64,000 nt of DNA. Source: Roseiarcus sp963794155. Lineage in GTDB: Bacteria > Pseudomonadota > Alphaproteobacteria > Rhizobiales > Beijerinckiaceae. Below the pieces are notes generated by a model. The model saw only the letters and a program-made list of their open reading frames with translations. It was not told the origin of the DNA and made no database searches. The stretch covers positions 186,001-250,000 of the forward strand of contig CAWCCX010000017.1 in NCBI GenBank assembly GCA_963794155.1. The letters are read 5' to 3'. Position 1 is the stretch's first letter, and each line of letters starts with the position of its first letter. Both the position numbers and the translations under genes were made by a program. Shown here piece after piece: positions 1 to 9,197 of this stretch.

Positions 1-1118
1 CCGCGCTCCGCCTTCATCCGCGCGTAGGTCGAAAGGATCGCCGTCGCGACCACGAACAGGGCGGCGCTACGCTCCAGCGCCAGCGCGGCGTGGCGGCGTT
101 CCCGCAAATCGGTCAGGCGTTCCTGCTCGCGGCGCAAGTCGACTTCGAGCGCCGGAAAATGTTGGCGCAGGTCCTCGGTGGTCAGATTGCCCTTCTCGCC
201 GCCACGCGGCTCGCCCCTGCCTGTCTTCCCGTCTTTCGTCTTGGCGAAGAACGCGTCGAGCAGGGCCTCGACCTGAGTTCCGCGCTGATCCTCGTCGTTC
301 GCCGCGCGAAGCCTGGCCGCGAATTCCTGGTCTTTGGACTTGCCGCCGTCGAGCGCTCGCGCCCACATCTCGCGCCGAAGGCGCCCGATTTCGCCGCCGA
401 GCATCTCGGCTTCGACGCTCGCCGCCGTCTCGCCAGGGGCAAGGTTAAAGAGAGCGGCGAGCGCGGCGGCATAGGCGGACGCGTCGTCGTGGGCTCTGAA
501 AGCGTCGGATCGGCTCAGCGCCTCCTTGAGAAGGTCATCGAAAGCGAAGGCGCCGGACTCCCGCGCCACGAGCTCGAGCTTGCCCGCATTCTCCGGCGCC
601 GCGCTCAGCGCCGCGAGCGCCCGGTTGCGCGCCTCGAGCATCAGGAGACTCGCTTCGCTTTCGTCGACGACCTTGAAATGCGCCGGAACGTTGGCCTCGA
701 ACGGAAAGAGCTTGAGCAATCGTTCGGCGAAGGCGTGCAGGGTCTGTATCTTGAGGCCGCCCGGCGTCTCGATCGTGCGGGCGAACAATTGCCGGGCGAA
801 GGCGAGTTCCGGCGGCCCCGGCGCGGGCGCGCCGCTTTCGACGATCGCTTCCTTCAAGGCGTCGTCGGAAAGGCTCGTCCATCGGGCGAGCTGGCTGAAA
901 ATGCGCTCGGCCATGTTGGCCGCCGCCGCCTTGGTGTAGGCGAGGCACAGGATCTGCGCCGGCGGCGTTCCGTCGAGCAGCAGTCTCACCACCCGCTGGG
1001 TCAGGACATGGGTCTTGCCGCTGCCGGCGTTGGCGGACACCCAGGCCGAGGTCCTTGGGTTTGAGGCCTGGGCCTGGCGCTGCCGCAGGGCCGGGGGAAC
1101 AGCGAAAAGCGGACTCAT
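1..1118 (-). CDS. addA: Double-strand break repair helicase-nuclease AddA, N-terminal part (runs off the window)
   Basis: AddA is the UvrD-like helicase and nuclease subunit of AddAB, which resects double-strand breaks and hands DNA to RecA. Only the first ~372 residues are present; the gene continues past base 1. The N-terminus reads MSPLFAVPPALRQRQAQ, followed by the Walker A region SANAGSGKTHVLTQRV and then LCLAYTKAAAANMAERI, the helicase motif Ia pattern of AddA. The ATG at 1118 overlaps the addB stop as ATGA, so the two are translationally coupled. The long plus-strand open frames here are shadows caused by high GC. The function is secure; the C-terminal nuclease cannot be checked. Confidence 0.93.
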   Translation of the reverse strand, partial: MSPLFAVPPALRQRQAQASNPRTSAWVSANAGSGKTHVLTQRVVRLLLDGTPPAQILCLAYTKAAAANMAERIFSQLARWTSLSDDALKEAIVESGAPAPGPPELAFARQLFARTIETPGGLKIQTLHAFAERLLKLFPFEANVPAHFKVVDESEASLLMLEARNRALAALSAAPENAGKLELVARESGAFAFDDLLKEALSRSDAFRAHDDASAYAAALAALFNLAPGETAASVEAEMLGGEIGRLRREMWARALDGGKSKDQEFAARLRAANDEDQRGTQVEALLDAFFAKTKDGKTGRGEPRGGEKGNLTTEDLRQHFPALEVDLRREQERLTDLRERRHAALALERSAALFVVATAILSTYARMKAER

Positions 1119-4100
1119 GGCGCGTCTCCCGCTTCCTCGTCATCGCCTGCGATCGCCCATTCTTTGACGCGCGCGAGATGGTCGTAATCGGAGAAGCGGC
1201 TGGCGAATTTGGGGAACGGACGCGAGAGGAAGGGCGTCTCTTCGTGGGCGAATGCTTCGAGCAGAATCCTCAGCCCGGCGAAATGTTTCTCGGCGAGCTT
1301 GCGAATATCTGCCTTTTCGCCCCCAGCGCGCCTCACAGCGCCCCCGCCGGCGCCGCCGAGCTTCAGATAAAGCGCCTCTGCTGGTTCGAGCGCCGGCAAC
1401 CCGGGAAATCCGCCTCGCTGCAACATGGCGGCTTCCAGCGTGAGTTGCGGCGCGAATCCGACCTCGACTTCGCGAGCCCCCGGCGTCGATCCGCTCTTGT
1501 AGTCGATGAGCCGCGCGCCGCCGGAGCGCAGGAGGTCGATCCGGTCGGCCCGCGCGCTGAGCTTGAAGGGCGCGCCGCTTGCGAGCGGAACCGGGATCGC
1601 GCCTTGCCGCTCGACCCAGATGCGCGATGCGGAGCTGCGGGCTTCGCGCTCAAAAGCGAGAAAGAAGTCGAGCCCGGTCTCGACATTCGGCCAGTGGAGG
1701 GCGGCAAAGGCGGGATCGTCGCGAAGGGGCGCAAAGCGGGCGCGCGCAATCTCAAAGAGGCGCTCGCGCGCGTCGAGGGGCAGGGCGCCGAGCGGGTAGG
1801 CCTCTACGAACTCCTCCAGCGTGGCGTGCCACACATTTCCTGTTTCGCGCGGCCCGATGTCGCGTTCGACCGCTTCGAGCGGCTTCAGGTGGAGAATGTA
1901 TTCGGCGTAAATCGCGTAAGGGTCACGCCGCAAGGTCTCGATCCGGGTGACGCTTAGGGCCCGCGGACGAAGCTCGACCGGCGGGCGCGGCGCCGGTCTT
2001 GGCGCCGCCCTGAACTCGGCCGGCTGATCGAGCGCGCGCGCCAAGTCGAGATAAACTCCGCCGCGCGCCTCAGCTTCCGCCATCGCCGGCGCGCCTGCGC
2101 CGGCCGCGGCGGCGAGGCGCTGGAGAAAGCGCGAGGCGACGGTCGGCGCGCCGCCGCGCTTCTTGGCCCGGCTCAGGATCGCCTCGCCGGCCCCGAGCGC
2201 GGCGACGAAATCATGCGCCGTCTGGCCGATGCGCCGCTCAGGCGCAGTCAAGCCCAACGCGGTCCGCATCGGCCGATTGAGAAAGGCGTCGGTCTCGACC
2301 GCCGGCGGCCAGACCGTTTCGTCGAGCCCCGCAAGAAGCACGCAATCGAAATCGAGCAGGCGCGCTTCCAGGAGGCCGAGGATTTGCAGGCGCGGGTGGC
2401 CGGCCGCGGATGGCGGGGCGCGCGCCGCGGCCAGCGCGTCGTCGAACAGAGCGGCATATTCGGCGAGCGTGGCCGGGAAGCGCTCAGCCGCAGCCTCGCT
2501 CCATTCGTCCATGAGTTCCGTCAAGGGTTCGAGGCCGAGCGCGCTTGTGGCCGCCTCTCGCGGAGAGGCGATGGCGGCCGAGAGCGCTGCGCGATGCAGG
2601 ATGAGGCAGTCGCGCAAGGACGCTGCCGGCCCAAGCGCGCGCAAAGGCGCGAGCGCGCGCGCGACGTCCCGCGCCAGCGCCTCGGCGGCCTGACGCTCGG
2701 CCTCGCCAACGCGACGGACGGCGGGATGGGCGTGATGGTCTTCCGCGGCGAGACGCGCCGCCGCGAAGGCCCGATCGAGATCATCGAGGGACCTCAGCGG
2801 CGCGGCGCGAAAGACGGCGAGCTCGAGCGCGCGGGTCGCGCTTTCGACGTCGGCGCGGGCGCGGCCGAAGCGCGCCGCCGGGTGGGCGAGGAGGGCGAGA
2901 AACGAGCGCGGCGTGAAGGCGATCGCAGCCTCGAGGATGAGCCGGGCGAACGCGCCGGCCGGGGTTTGCCCCAGCGTCCGACCCGCCGAATCCTCGACCT
3001 CGACCCCCCAGCGCTTAAGCTCCGCCGAGACGCGGCGCGCAATCGAGGGATCGGGGGTGATGAGGGCCGCTGTCTTGTCCGGCGTCTCAAGCGCCTCACG
3101 CATCGCGACCGCCAGCGCCAGGGCCTCTTCGCTTTCGTTGTCGGCGACGACGATCGTCACGCCGGCGAGCGCGGCGGCGACGGCTGGCGGCGACAGCGCG
3201 CCCTCGCGCTCGCGCCAGCGATCGGTCGATACGGCCGGGCGGAGCGCTTCGGTCAGAAACGCCGAGCGGGCCGCTAGCTCAGGCGCGAGCGCGCCGAGCG
3301 TCACGACTTGGTCGCGCTCAACCCCGATCGCGCCGATGAGGCGGCGCATGAGCCATTGCGGATGGCCGGCGAGCGTGACCGAGGCCTCGTCGCTCGCGCC
3401 AATGAGATTCCAGGCGGCCGGATCGAGATTGAGGTCGAGGCCAGGCAGCACGACCGCGCCCTGAGGGGCGCGGGCGATCGCGGCGATGAGGCGGGCGGTG
3501 GCGCGAATGGCGCCGGTCGAACCGGCGATGATGGTCGGACCGCGCCGCGCGCCGCCGGCGAGCGCCGAAATTTCGCCGTCGATCAGGAGCGCGATCCGCG
3601 CCGCCCGGTCGATGAGGCCGTGCTCGGCGAGCCAGAGCGGCCAATTGGCGAAGGCGATCTTGAGGAAGTCGAGGGTGATGCGCCAGTAGGGATCGTGGGC
3701 GTCGGGCGCGAGCGTCGCGATCTTGGCCCACGGCGCGCCCTCGATGATCATGTCGTCGATCAGCGCCGCAAGATCGCCGGCGAGCGCATAGGCCGCCGCG
3801 GGGGTTGCGGCGACCAGCGCCGGTTCGCTCGGATCGACGATCAGCCGCCCGTCGGCGCCGACCGTGCGGATTGCGCCGCCGAGCGCCTGTCCCCAGGCGC
3901 GGGTCAGGGTCGCGAGCGCATGGCGGCGGGTCAGCGCCCCGACCGCGGGCGGGGGCGCAGCTCGCGAGGCCTCTTCGTCCTCGGGGCCGAAGGCCGTCGC
4001 TGCCTCGTCAGGCTCGAAAGCGCCGAGCGGGGCGATGCGCGGCAGGATGAGGCTCCGCCCGCGGCTTGCCGAAAGCAGCGCCCTCGCTAGCGCCCCGGCG

Positions 4101-4261
4101 GCGCGCTGGGTCGGCACGTAGATCGTGGCGTCGGCCAGCGCCATCGCTCCGCCCGCGCCGGGGAAGCCGTCGATCAGGACGCCGTCGAGGAGAGCGCGGC
4201 TCAAGGTCGGCAGAAACGGCGCGCCGGAGGGAATCGTAAAGACTCGGGGCTGGCCAAGCAT
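1115..4261 (-). CDS. addB: Double-strand break repair protein AddB
   Basis: AddB is the partner of AddA in the bacterial RecBCD substitute. The 1048-residue length fits the alphaproteobacterial AddB family. It opens with MLGQPRVFTIPSGAPFLPTL, has the degenerate helicase-like body (FDCVLLAGLDETVWPP in the middle), and ends with a RecB-type PD-(D/E)XK nuclease signature: KLSARADRIDLL followed by ARLIDYKSG at about residue 900. The ATG at 4261 is the first in-frame start. The stop overlaps the addA start by 4 bp. cobC lies 64 bp upstream on the same strand and could be co-transcribed, although the functions are unrelated. Confidence 0.93.
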   Translation of the reverse strand: MLGQPRVFTIPSGAPFLPTLSRALLDGVLIDGFPGAGGAMALADATIYVPTQRAAGALARALLSASRGRSLILPRIAPLGAFEPDEAATAFGPEDEEASRAAPPPAVGALTRRHALATLTRAWGQALGGAIRTVGADGRLIVDPSEPALVAATPAAAYALAGDLAALIDDMIIEGAPWAKIATLAPDAHDPYWRITLDFLKIAFANWPLWLAEHGLIDRAARIALLIDGEISALAGGARRGPTIIAGSTGAIRATARLIAAIARAPQGAVVLPGLDLNLDPAAWNLIGASDEASVTLAGHPQWLMRRLIGAIGVERDQVVTLGALAPELAARSAFLTEALRPAVSTDRWREREGALSPPAVAAALAGVTIVVADNESEEALALAVAMREALETPDKTAALITPDPSIARRVSAELKRWGVEVEDSAGRTLGQTPAGAFARLILEAAIAFTPRSFLALLAHPAARFGRARADVESATRALELAVFRAAPLRSLDDLDRAFAAARLAAEDHHAHPAVRRVGEAERQAAEALARDVARALAPLRALGPAASLRDCLILHRAALSAAIASPREAATSALGLEPLTELMDEWSEAAAERFPATLAEYAALFDDALAAARAPPSAAGHPRLQILGLLEARLLDFDCVLLAGLDETVWPPAVETDAFLNRPMRTALGLTAPERRIGQTAHDFVAALGAGEAILSRAKKRGGAPTVASRFLQRLAAAAGAGAPAMAEAEARGGVYLDLARALDQPAEFRAAPRPAPRPPVELRPRALSVTRIETLRRDPYAIYAEYILHLKPLEAVERDIGPRETGNVWHATLEEFVEAYPLGALPLDARERLFEIARARFAPLRDDPAFAALHWPNVETGLDFFLAFEREARSSASRIWVERQGAIPVPLASGAPFKLSARADRIDLLRSGGARLIDYKSGSTPGAREVEVGFAPQLTLEAAMLQRGGFPGLPALEPAEALYLKLGGAGGGAVRRAGGEKADIRKLAEKHFAGLRILLEAFAHEETPFLSRPFPKFASRFSDYDHLARVKEWAIAGDDEEAGDAP

Positions 4262-4325
4262 CCGCGCCTTTTATGCGGCGCGCGGGGGAAGGCAAGCCGC
4301 GCCCATGCTGGTGGGCGACGTCAGT

Positions 4326-5342
4326 TCACCCGGCGAGCGCCGCGGCGAGCCGCCGCCACGCGTTCTCGTCTCCCGGGATCCCGAACCTGAGCCGGCCCGG
4401 CTCGCCGGGGAAGGGTCGGGCAAGGATTCCCGCCGCGAGCAGCCGCCCGAACGCAGCTTCCGCGTCGGCCTTCGCCGCGAGGCGGAAGAGGCGCGTTCCG
4501 CCGACGATTCGCCAGCCCGCGTCGGCGAGCAGCGCGTCGAGCCGCGCTGCGTCTTTGCCGAGGCGATCGCGCATTGCCTCTGTCCAGGCGCGATCGGCAA
4601 GCGCTTTCATCCCGATCGCGATCGCTGGACCGCTGACCGGCCATTCGCCCAAAGCCGCTCGCAACGCGAGGACAATGTCGGGCGGAGCGACGGCGAAGCC
4701 GAGACGCAAGCCGGCGAGGCCGAACGACTTGCCGAACGAGCGTAGCGCCACCGCGCCCGTGGGCAGGACCGGCGCCAGGCTTTCACCCTCGCCGTCGAAA
4801 TCAGCGAAGGCTTCGTCGACGATCAGGAGCCCGCCCTGCGGGCGAAGCCGCTCATTGAGCCTAAGGAGGTCGGCGCGCCGCGTGATTCGTCCGTCCGGGT
4901 TGTTCGGATTGACGACGATCGCCACCTCGAAGCTCCCCAATTCCCCGAGCCGCCCCGTTTCGACGATGCGCCCGCCCGCGGCGGCGAAGGCGGACGCAAG
5001 ACCGCCGTAGGTCGGTCCGAGCACGCCGACCGCGCCGCGCTGAACGATCCGAGCCAGCGCCTGGATGAGCGCCTGCGAACCCGGGCCCGCGACCGTCGTC
5101 CCGGCGGCGGCGCCATAACAGGCGGCCGCGGCGGCTTCGAGGTCCGCGAGCGCGCCGCTCTCGGGCAGGCGCGACCAGAGTTCGGGCTTGAGATCGGGCA
5201 GGGGATAGGAATGGGGATTGATTCCGGTCGAAAGATCGATCCAGGGCTCGGGTGCGCCGGGCTTAAGGCGGCGGGCGACTTCGAGCGCGCCGCCGTGATA
5301 GGCAAACGCTCCGTGGTCCGCCCATCCCCGTCGCGCCGTCAT
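4326..5342 (-). CDS. cobC: Threonine-phosphate decarboxylase CobC (PLP aminotransferase fold)
   Basis: CobC supplies the (R)-1-amino-2-propanol phosphate linker by decarboxylating L-threonine phosphate, for attachment by CobD. Fold type I PLP signatures are visible: DLSTGINPHSYPLP near the N-terminus, VVNPNNPDGRIT, LIVDEAFADF, and the PLP lysine in RSFGKSFGLAGLRLGF. The length is about 338 residues from the ATG at 5342; a GTG five codons upstream (5357) is an alternative. The ATG lies inside the CATG palindrome that also contains the start of divergent cobD, so the two starts face each other with no spacer and any promoter must lie inside the opposing gene. Confidence 0.93.
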   Translation of the reverse strand: MTARRGWADHGAFAYHGGALEVARRLKPGAPEPWIDLSTGINPHSYPLPDLKPELWSRLPESGALADLEAAAAACYGAAAGTTVAGPGSQALIQALARIVQRGAVGVLGPTYGGLASAFAAAGGRIVETGRLGELGSFEVAIVVNPNNPDGRITRRADLLRLNERLRPQGGLLIVDEAFADFDGEGESLAPVLPTGAVALRSFGKSFGLAGLRLGFAVAPPDIVLALRAALGEWPVSGPAIAIGMKALADRAWTEAMRDRLGKDAARLDALLADAGWRIVGGTRLFRLAAKADAEAAFGRLLAAGILARPFPGEPGRLRFGIPGDENAWRRLAAALAG

Positions 5343-6324
5343 GCCGTTCTCGCTCACATTGCCGCTCGCGCTCGCCGCCGCCCTCGTCGAGGCGCGGATC
5401 GGCTACCCGGCGCCTCTCTATCGCGCTATCGGCCATCCCGTCACTTGGATGGGCCGCTGGCTCGCCTGGCTGGAGGCGAGGCTCAATAGCGCCGGCGCGA
5501 GCTTCGCCGCGCGCCGAGCGTGGGGCGCCGTCGCGCTTTTCCTCTATCTCACCCCGGTCGCCCTGATCGCCTGGGCGGCGACGCGCGCGCTTCTTCCCCG
5601 CGGCGCGCTGGGCTTCGCCGCGCTTGTGCTTCTCGCCGCGAGCCTGCCGGCGCAGCGCGGCCTCGCCGCCCATGTGCGCGCCGTGGCGGACGGTCTTGAG
5701 ACGGGCCTCGAGGAGGGACGCTGGGCGGTCGCGAAGATCGTCGGCCGCAACCCGGCGGCGCTCGACGAGGCGGGCGTCGCCCGCGCCGCGATCGAGAGCC
5801 TGGCGGAGAATTTCTCCGACGGGGTCGTCGCGCCGATCCTCTGGACTGCGATTGGGGGCCTGGTCGGGGGCGCGCTCTACAAGGCGATCAACACCGCCGA
5901 CAGCATGATCGGGCATAAGGACGACCGGCACGGCGCGTTCGGCTGGGCGGCGGCGCGGCTCGATGATCTCGTCAACCTGCCGGCGTCGCGCCTTGCGGCG
6001 CTCTGGCTCAATCTCGCCGCGATGCTGATTCCGGGCGCTTCCGCGCGCGACGCTTGGCGCGCCGTCTGGCGCGATGCTTCGCGCCACCGTTCGCCCAATG
6101 CCGGCTGGCCCGAGGCGGCGATGGCGGGCGCGCTGGGCTTGAAGCTCGCCGGTCCGCGCGTCTACGGCGAGACGCTGGTCGAGGACGCGTTCATGGGCGA
6201 GGGCAAGCGCGAGGTCGACGCCGCCGACATCAGACGTGCGCTTCGACTTTACCGGCTCGCTTGCATCATCGAGGCGGCGGCGCTGGCGGCGACCGCAACG
6301 CTTTTGGCGTTTCCGATTCGCTAG
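5341..6324 (+). CDS. cobD: Adenosylcobinamide-phosphate synthase CobD/CbiB (membrane protein)
   Basis: This integral membrane enzyme joins the aminopropanol(-phosphate) arm to adenosylcobyric acid. It has 327 residues and starts MPFSLTLPLALAAALVEARI. Conserved CbiB blocks are present: GHPVTWMGRWLAWLE, RNPAALDEAGVARAAIESLA, ENFSDGVVAPILWTAIGGL, YKAINTADSMIGHKDDRH and the GPRVYGETLVEDAFMG tail. Several hydrophobic helices alternate with these blocks. It is divergent from cobC, which makes its substrate, with starts in the same CATG palindrome. No Shine-Dalgarno sequence is obvious before the ATG. Confidence 0.94.
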   Translation: MPFSLTLPLALAAALVEARIGYPAPLYRAIGHPVTWMGRWLAWLEARLNSAGASFAARRAWGAVALFLYLTPVALIAWAATRALLPRGALGFAALVLLAASLPAQRGLAAHVRAVADGLETGLEEGRWAVAKIVGRNPAALDEAGVARAAIESLAENFSDGVVAPILWTAIGGLVGGALYKAINTADSMIGHKDDRHGAFGWAAARLDDLVNLPASRLAALWLNLAAMLIPGASARDAWRAVWRDASRHRSPNAGWPEAAMAGALGLKLAGPRVYGETLVEDAFMGEGKREVDAADIRRALRLYRLACIIEAAALAATATLLAFPIR

Positions 6325-6412
6325 CCGCGCAGAGAAACAGCATGGGTCCGTCCCGAGCGGTTGGCCTTGGAGATCGACCAGAGTAGACTTCGGCTCAAGA
6401 CAAGGAGCATCC

Positions 6413-6992
6413 ATGGGCGCCGTTGTGGAACGACCGCAGGCTCCGGCCAGGCATCGGCTTGACGTCGGCGCCTATTACCGGATGGCCGAGGCCGGCATCC
6501 TCTCGCAACCTCAGCGAGTTCGAACTGATCGACGGAGACATCTTCGACATGAATCCGATCGGCAGTCCGCACGCGGCGGTCACGAGAAGGCTCGAGCAGC
6601 GGTTTGCCCGCGCTGTCGCCGACGGCATTGTCCTTGTGAGCGTCCAGAACCCCTTGCGTCTCGACTCGCATAACGAGCCTCAGCCGGATTTCGTGGTCCT
6701 GGCGCCGCGTCCCGACGCCTATGCCGCCTCCCATCCAGGGGCCGGCGACGCGTTGCTCGTCGTGGAAGTCTCGGACAGCTCCCTGGTCCACGACCGGAAG
6801 ACGAAGCTTCCCGTCTACGCGCGGTGCGGCGTGCTCGAGGTCTGGATCGTCGATCTTCTCGGGCGCGTCGTCGAGGTTTACCGGGACCCCACGGAAGGGC
6901 GCTATGCCTCGTCTTCGCGAATGACCCAAGGCGCCCTGACACCGGCGCGCGTTCCGGCGGTCACCATCGACGTCGCGGCGCTCCTTGGGTGA
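6413..6992 (+). pseudogene. Uma2-family (DUF820) PD-(D/E)XK nuclease-like gene, frame broken at 6516-6521
   Basis: Uma2 proteins are small stand-alone PD-(D/E)XK domains of unclear role. The ATG at 6413 gives MGAVVERPQAPARHRLDVGA then YYRMAEAGILSQPQR. From about 6522 the family sequence continues in another frame: ELIDGDIFDMNPIGSPHAA, then QPDFVVLAPR, LLVVEVSDSS and KLPVYARCGVLEVWIVDL. Removing one T from GAGTTC at 6516-6521 gives QRVELIDGDI, the usual family motif, and a 192-residue protein of normal length. Whether this is a true pseudogene or a base-call error cannot be decided here; the same GANTTC pattern marks the other broken genes. The gene has no evident link to cobalamin synthesis. 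Confidence 0.82.
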
Positions 6993-7061
6993 CGCGCGAC
7001 TGTTCGGCGTCGCGGATGAGATTCGCGGCTTGAGCCGAATTTCCAGGTCGGTTTACATGCG

Positions 7062-8516
7062 CTACCGCGCCGCGTCGAGCAGAGCATCGAGGTCGAGATG
7101 GGCGGCGCAATGTTCCGCGAGCTTATCGAGGGTTTGCTCGATCGTCGCCTCGTAGGCGATCTCAGATCGCGCGCCGAGCGAACCGAGCCATGAGGCCCGC
7201 TGGCGGTCGTCGGCGAAGAGGCCATGCACATAGGCGCCGGCGATGAGGCCGCTCGCAGAGGTCGCGCCGTCAAGCCGCCCGTCGTTGAAGCGCAGGAGCG
7301 GACGGGCGCAGTCGGGCCCCTCCGTCCGTCCGACATGCATTTCGTAGCCGAGAAACGGCGCGCCGTTCATGACGCGGGTTCCCTCGACTTCGCGCAGTGT
7401 TTTCTCGCCGGTGAGCACGGTTTCGACGTCGAGCAGGCCTAGACCCTCGACCGCGCCGGCCGGCCCTTCGATTCCCGCGGGGTCGGCGACGCGCTTGCCC
7501 AGCATCTGATAGCCGCCGCACACGCCGAGAATTCGTCCGCCGCGCCGCGCATGGGCGAGGAGGTCGATATGCCAGCCTTGCTGGCGAAAGAATTCGAGAT
7601 CGGCGATCGTCGCCTTGCTGCCGGGGAGGATGACAAGATCGGCGACCGGCAACGGCTCGCCGGCGCGCACGAAGACGAGCCGCACGGAAGGCTCGATCCC
7701 CAGCGGGTCGAAGTCGTCGAAATTGGCGATTCGCGCCAGCATCGGCACGGCGATGGTCACGACGGCCTCGGCGCGCGCTTTCTTTCCGCCGAGGCCGAAG
7801 GCGTCTTCGGCCGGCAGGCGCTCGGCCGCGGCGAAGAACGGCAGGAGGCCGAGCGCGCGCCATCCGGTGCGCTCGGCGATCGTCGCCATGGCGCCTTCGA
7901 ACAGACTCGCGTCGCCGCGGAACTTGTTGACGATGAAGCCCGCGATCATGGCGGCGTCCTCGGGCGCGAGGGCCGCTTTGGTTCCGAGAATCTGGGCGAA
8001 TATGCCGCCGCGATCGATGTCGCTCACGAGCGCGACCGGGCAATTCGCCGCCCGCGCGAACCCCATGTTGGCGATGTCGCCGTCGCGCAGGTTGATTTCC
8101 GCCGCGCTGCCCGCGCCTTCGACGAGCACAAGATCGGCGTCGGCGCCGAGGCGGGCGTAGCTCTCGAGCACGGCGGGCATCAGCTTGGGTTTCAGCGCCT
8201 GATATTCGCGCGCCCGCGCATTGCCGATCACGTTGCCCTGGACAACGACCTGCGCGCCAATCTCGCTCTGTGGCTTGAGCAAGACCGGGTTCATGTCGAC
8301 GCTTGGCTTCACTCCGCATGCGCGCGCCTGCAGCGCCTGGGCGCGGCCGATCTCGCCGCCGTCCGAAGTCACCGCGGCGTTGTTCGACATGTTTTGCGGC
8401 TTGAACGGACGAACGCGAAGCCCGCGCCGCGCGAACGCTCGGCAAAGGCCGGCGACGATCAGCGACTTGCCGACGTCCGACCCCGTGCCCTGGAACATCA
8501 GCGCCCGGGCGGTCAA
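7062..8516 (-). CDS. cobQ: Cobyric acid synthase CobQ (glutamine-hydrolysing)
   Basis: CobQ amidates the b, d, e and g side chains of adenosylcobyrinic acid a,c-diamide. The P-loop-like N-terminal synthetase domain has FQGTGSDVGKSLIVAGLCRA. The C-terminal class I glutaminase-like domain has ILGVCGGYQMLGKR with the nucleophile Cys, and FLGYEMHVGRTEG. I place the start at the TTG at 8516, which overlaps the cobO stop as TTGA and begins MTARALMFQGTGSDVG as relatives do, giving 484 residues. A longer frame to 8588 only reads into cobO. Translational coupling with cobO fits their consecutive pathway steps. Confidence 0.94.
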   Translation of the reverse strand: MTARALMFQGTGSDVGKSLIVAGLCRAFARRGLRVRPFKPQNMSNNAAVTSDGGEIGRAQALQARACGVKPSVDMNPVLLKPQSEIGAQVVVQGNVIGNARAREYQALKPKLMPAVLESYARLGADADLVLVEGAGSAAEINLRDGDIANMGFARAANCPVALVSDIDRGGIFAQILGTKAALAPEDAAMIAGFIVNKFRGDASLFEGAMATIAERTGWRALGLLPFFAAAERLPAEDAFGLGGKKARAEAVVTIAVPMLARIANFDDFDPLGIEPSVRLVFVRAGEPLPVADLVILPGSKATIADLEFFRQQGWHIDLLAHARRGGRILGVCGGYQMLGKRVADPAGIEGPAGAVEGLGLLDVETVLTGEKTLREVEGTRVMNGAPFLGYEMHVGRTEGPDCARPLLRFNDGRLDGATSASGLIAGAYVHGLFADDRQRASWLGSLGARSEIAYEATIEQTLDKLAEHCAAHLDLDALLDAAR

Positions 8517-9118
8517 AACTCGACGCCCTCCTGCGCCCGCACCCCGGCGGCGAAGTGATGCTTGACGAGGGTGAATTCGGTGACGCAATCGGCCGCTTCG
8601 ATCAGTTCAGCTTTGGCGTTGCGGCCGGTGACGACGACATGCAGGTCGGCGCGCCGCGCGCGGAGCGCCGCAACGACCTCGGCCAGCGGCAGATAGTCGT
8701 AGCGAAGCGCGATGCTGAGCTCGTCGAGCACCACGAGGCGGATCGAGGGATCGGCCATCATCCGCCTGGCCTCGCCCCAGGCGGCGGAAGCCGCCGCGAC
8801 GTCGCGGGCGCGGTCCTGCGTCTCCCAGGTGAAGCCTTCGCCCATCGTGCGCCATTCGACCTGGGTCCCGAAGCGTTCGACGCCCATGCGCTCGCCGGTC
8901 GACCAGGCGCCCTTGATGAACTGCACCACGCCGACCCGAAAGCCGCGCCCGAGCGCGCGCAAGGCAAGCCCGAACGCCGCCGTCGACTTGCCCTTGCCGG
9001 GGCCGGTGTGGACGATGAGGAGGCCCTTCTCGAGAATAGGCTTCGCCGCGACCTCGGCGTCCTGGGCCGCCTTGCGCTTGATCATTTTTGCTTTGTGCCG
9101 GCCGGCGGCGTCGGTCAT
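8513..9118 (-). CDS. cobO: Cob(I)yrinic acid a,c-diamide adenosyltransferase CobO
   Basis: CobO transfers the 5'-deoxyadenosyl group from ATP to Co(I) of the corrinoid. Its 201 residues match the CobO/BtuR family. A basic N-terminus is followed by the P-loop LIVHTGPGKGKSTAAFG (residues ~34-50), then VVQFIKGAWSTGER, RLVVLDELSIALRYDYL (Walker B-like) and VVTGRNAKAELIEAADCVTE. The ATG at 9118 gives a typical N-terminus. The gene overlaps cobQ by 4 bp downstream, and a DUF2493 gene lies 79 bp upstream on the same strand. No second B12 riboswitch is seen before this minus-strand group. Confidence 0.95.
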   Translation of the reverse strand: MTDAAGRHKAKMIKRKAAQDAEVAAKPILEKGLLIVHTGPGKGKSTAAFGLALRALGRGFRVGVVQFIKGAWSTGERMGVERFGTQVEWRTMGEGFTWETQDRARDVAAASAAWGEARRMMADPSIRLVVLDELSIALRYDYLPLAEVVAALRARRADLHVVVTGRNAKAELIEAADCVTEFTLVKHHFAAGVRAQEGVEF

Positions 9119-9197
9119 GTCGGTCTCCGCGAAGTGCGGAGCGCTAGCAGGATTCCGACCGCCTCGCCAATCTTGAGAGCCGACGCATTGGCGCCCG

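Noticed and set aside
90..3277. Long plus-strand open frames opposite addA/addB
   Set aside because: They mirror the intact minus-strand genes, have Arg/Ala/Gly-rich low-complexity translations and no recognisable motifs; typical GC-rich shadows.
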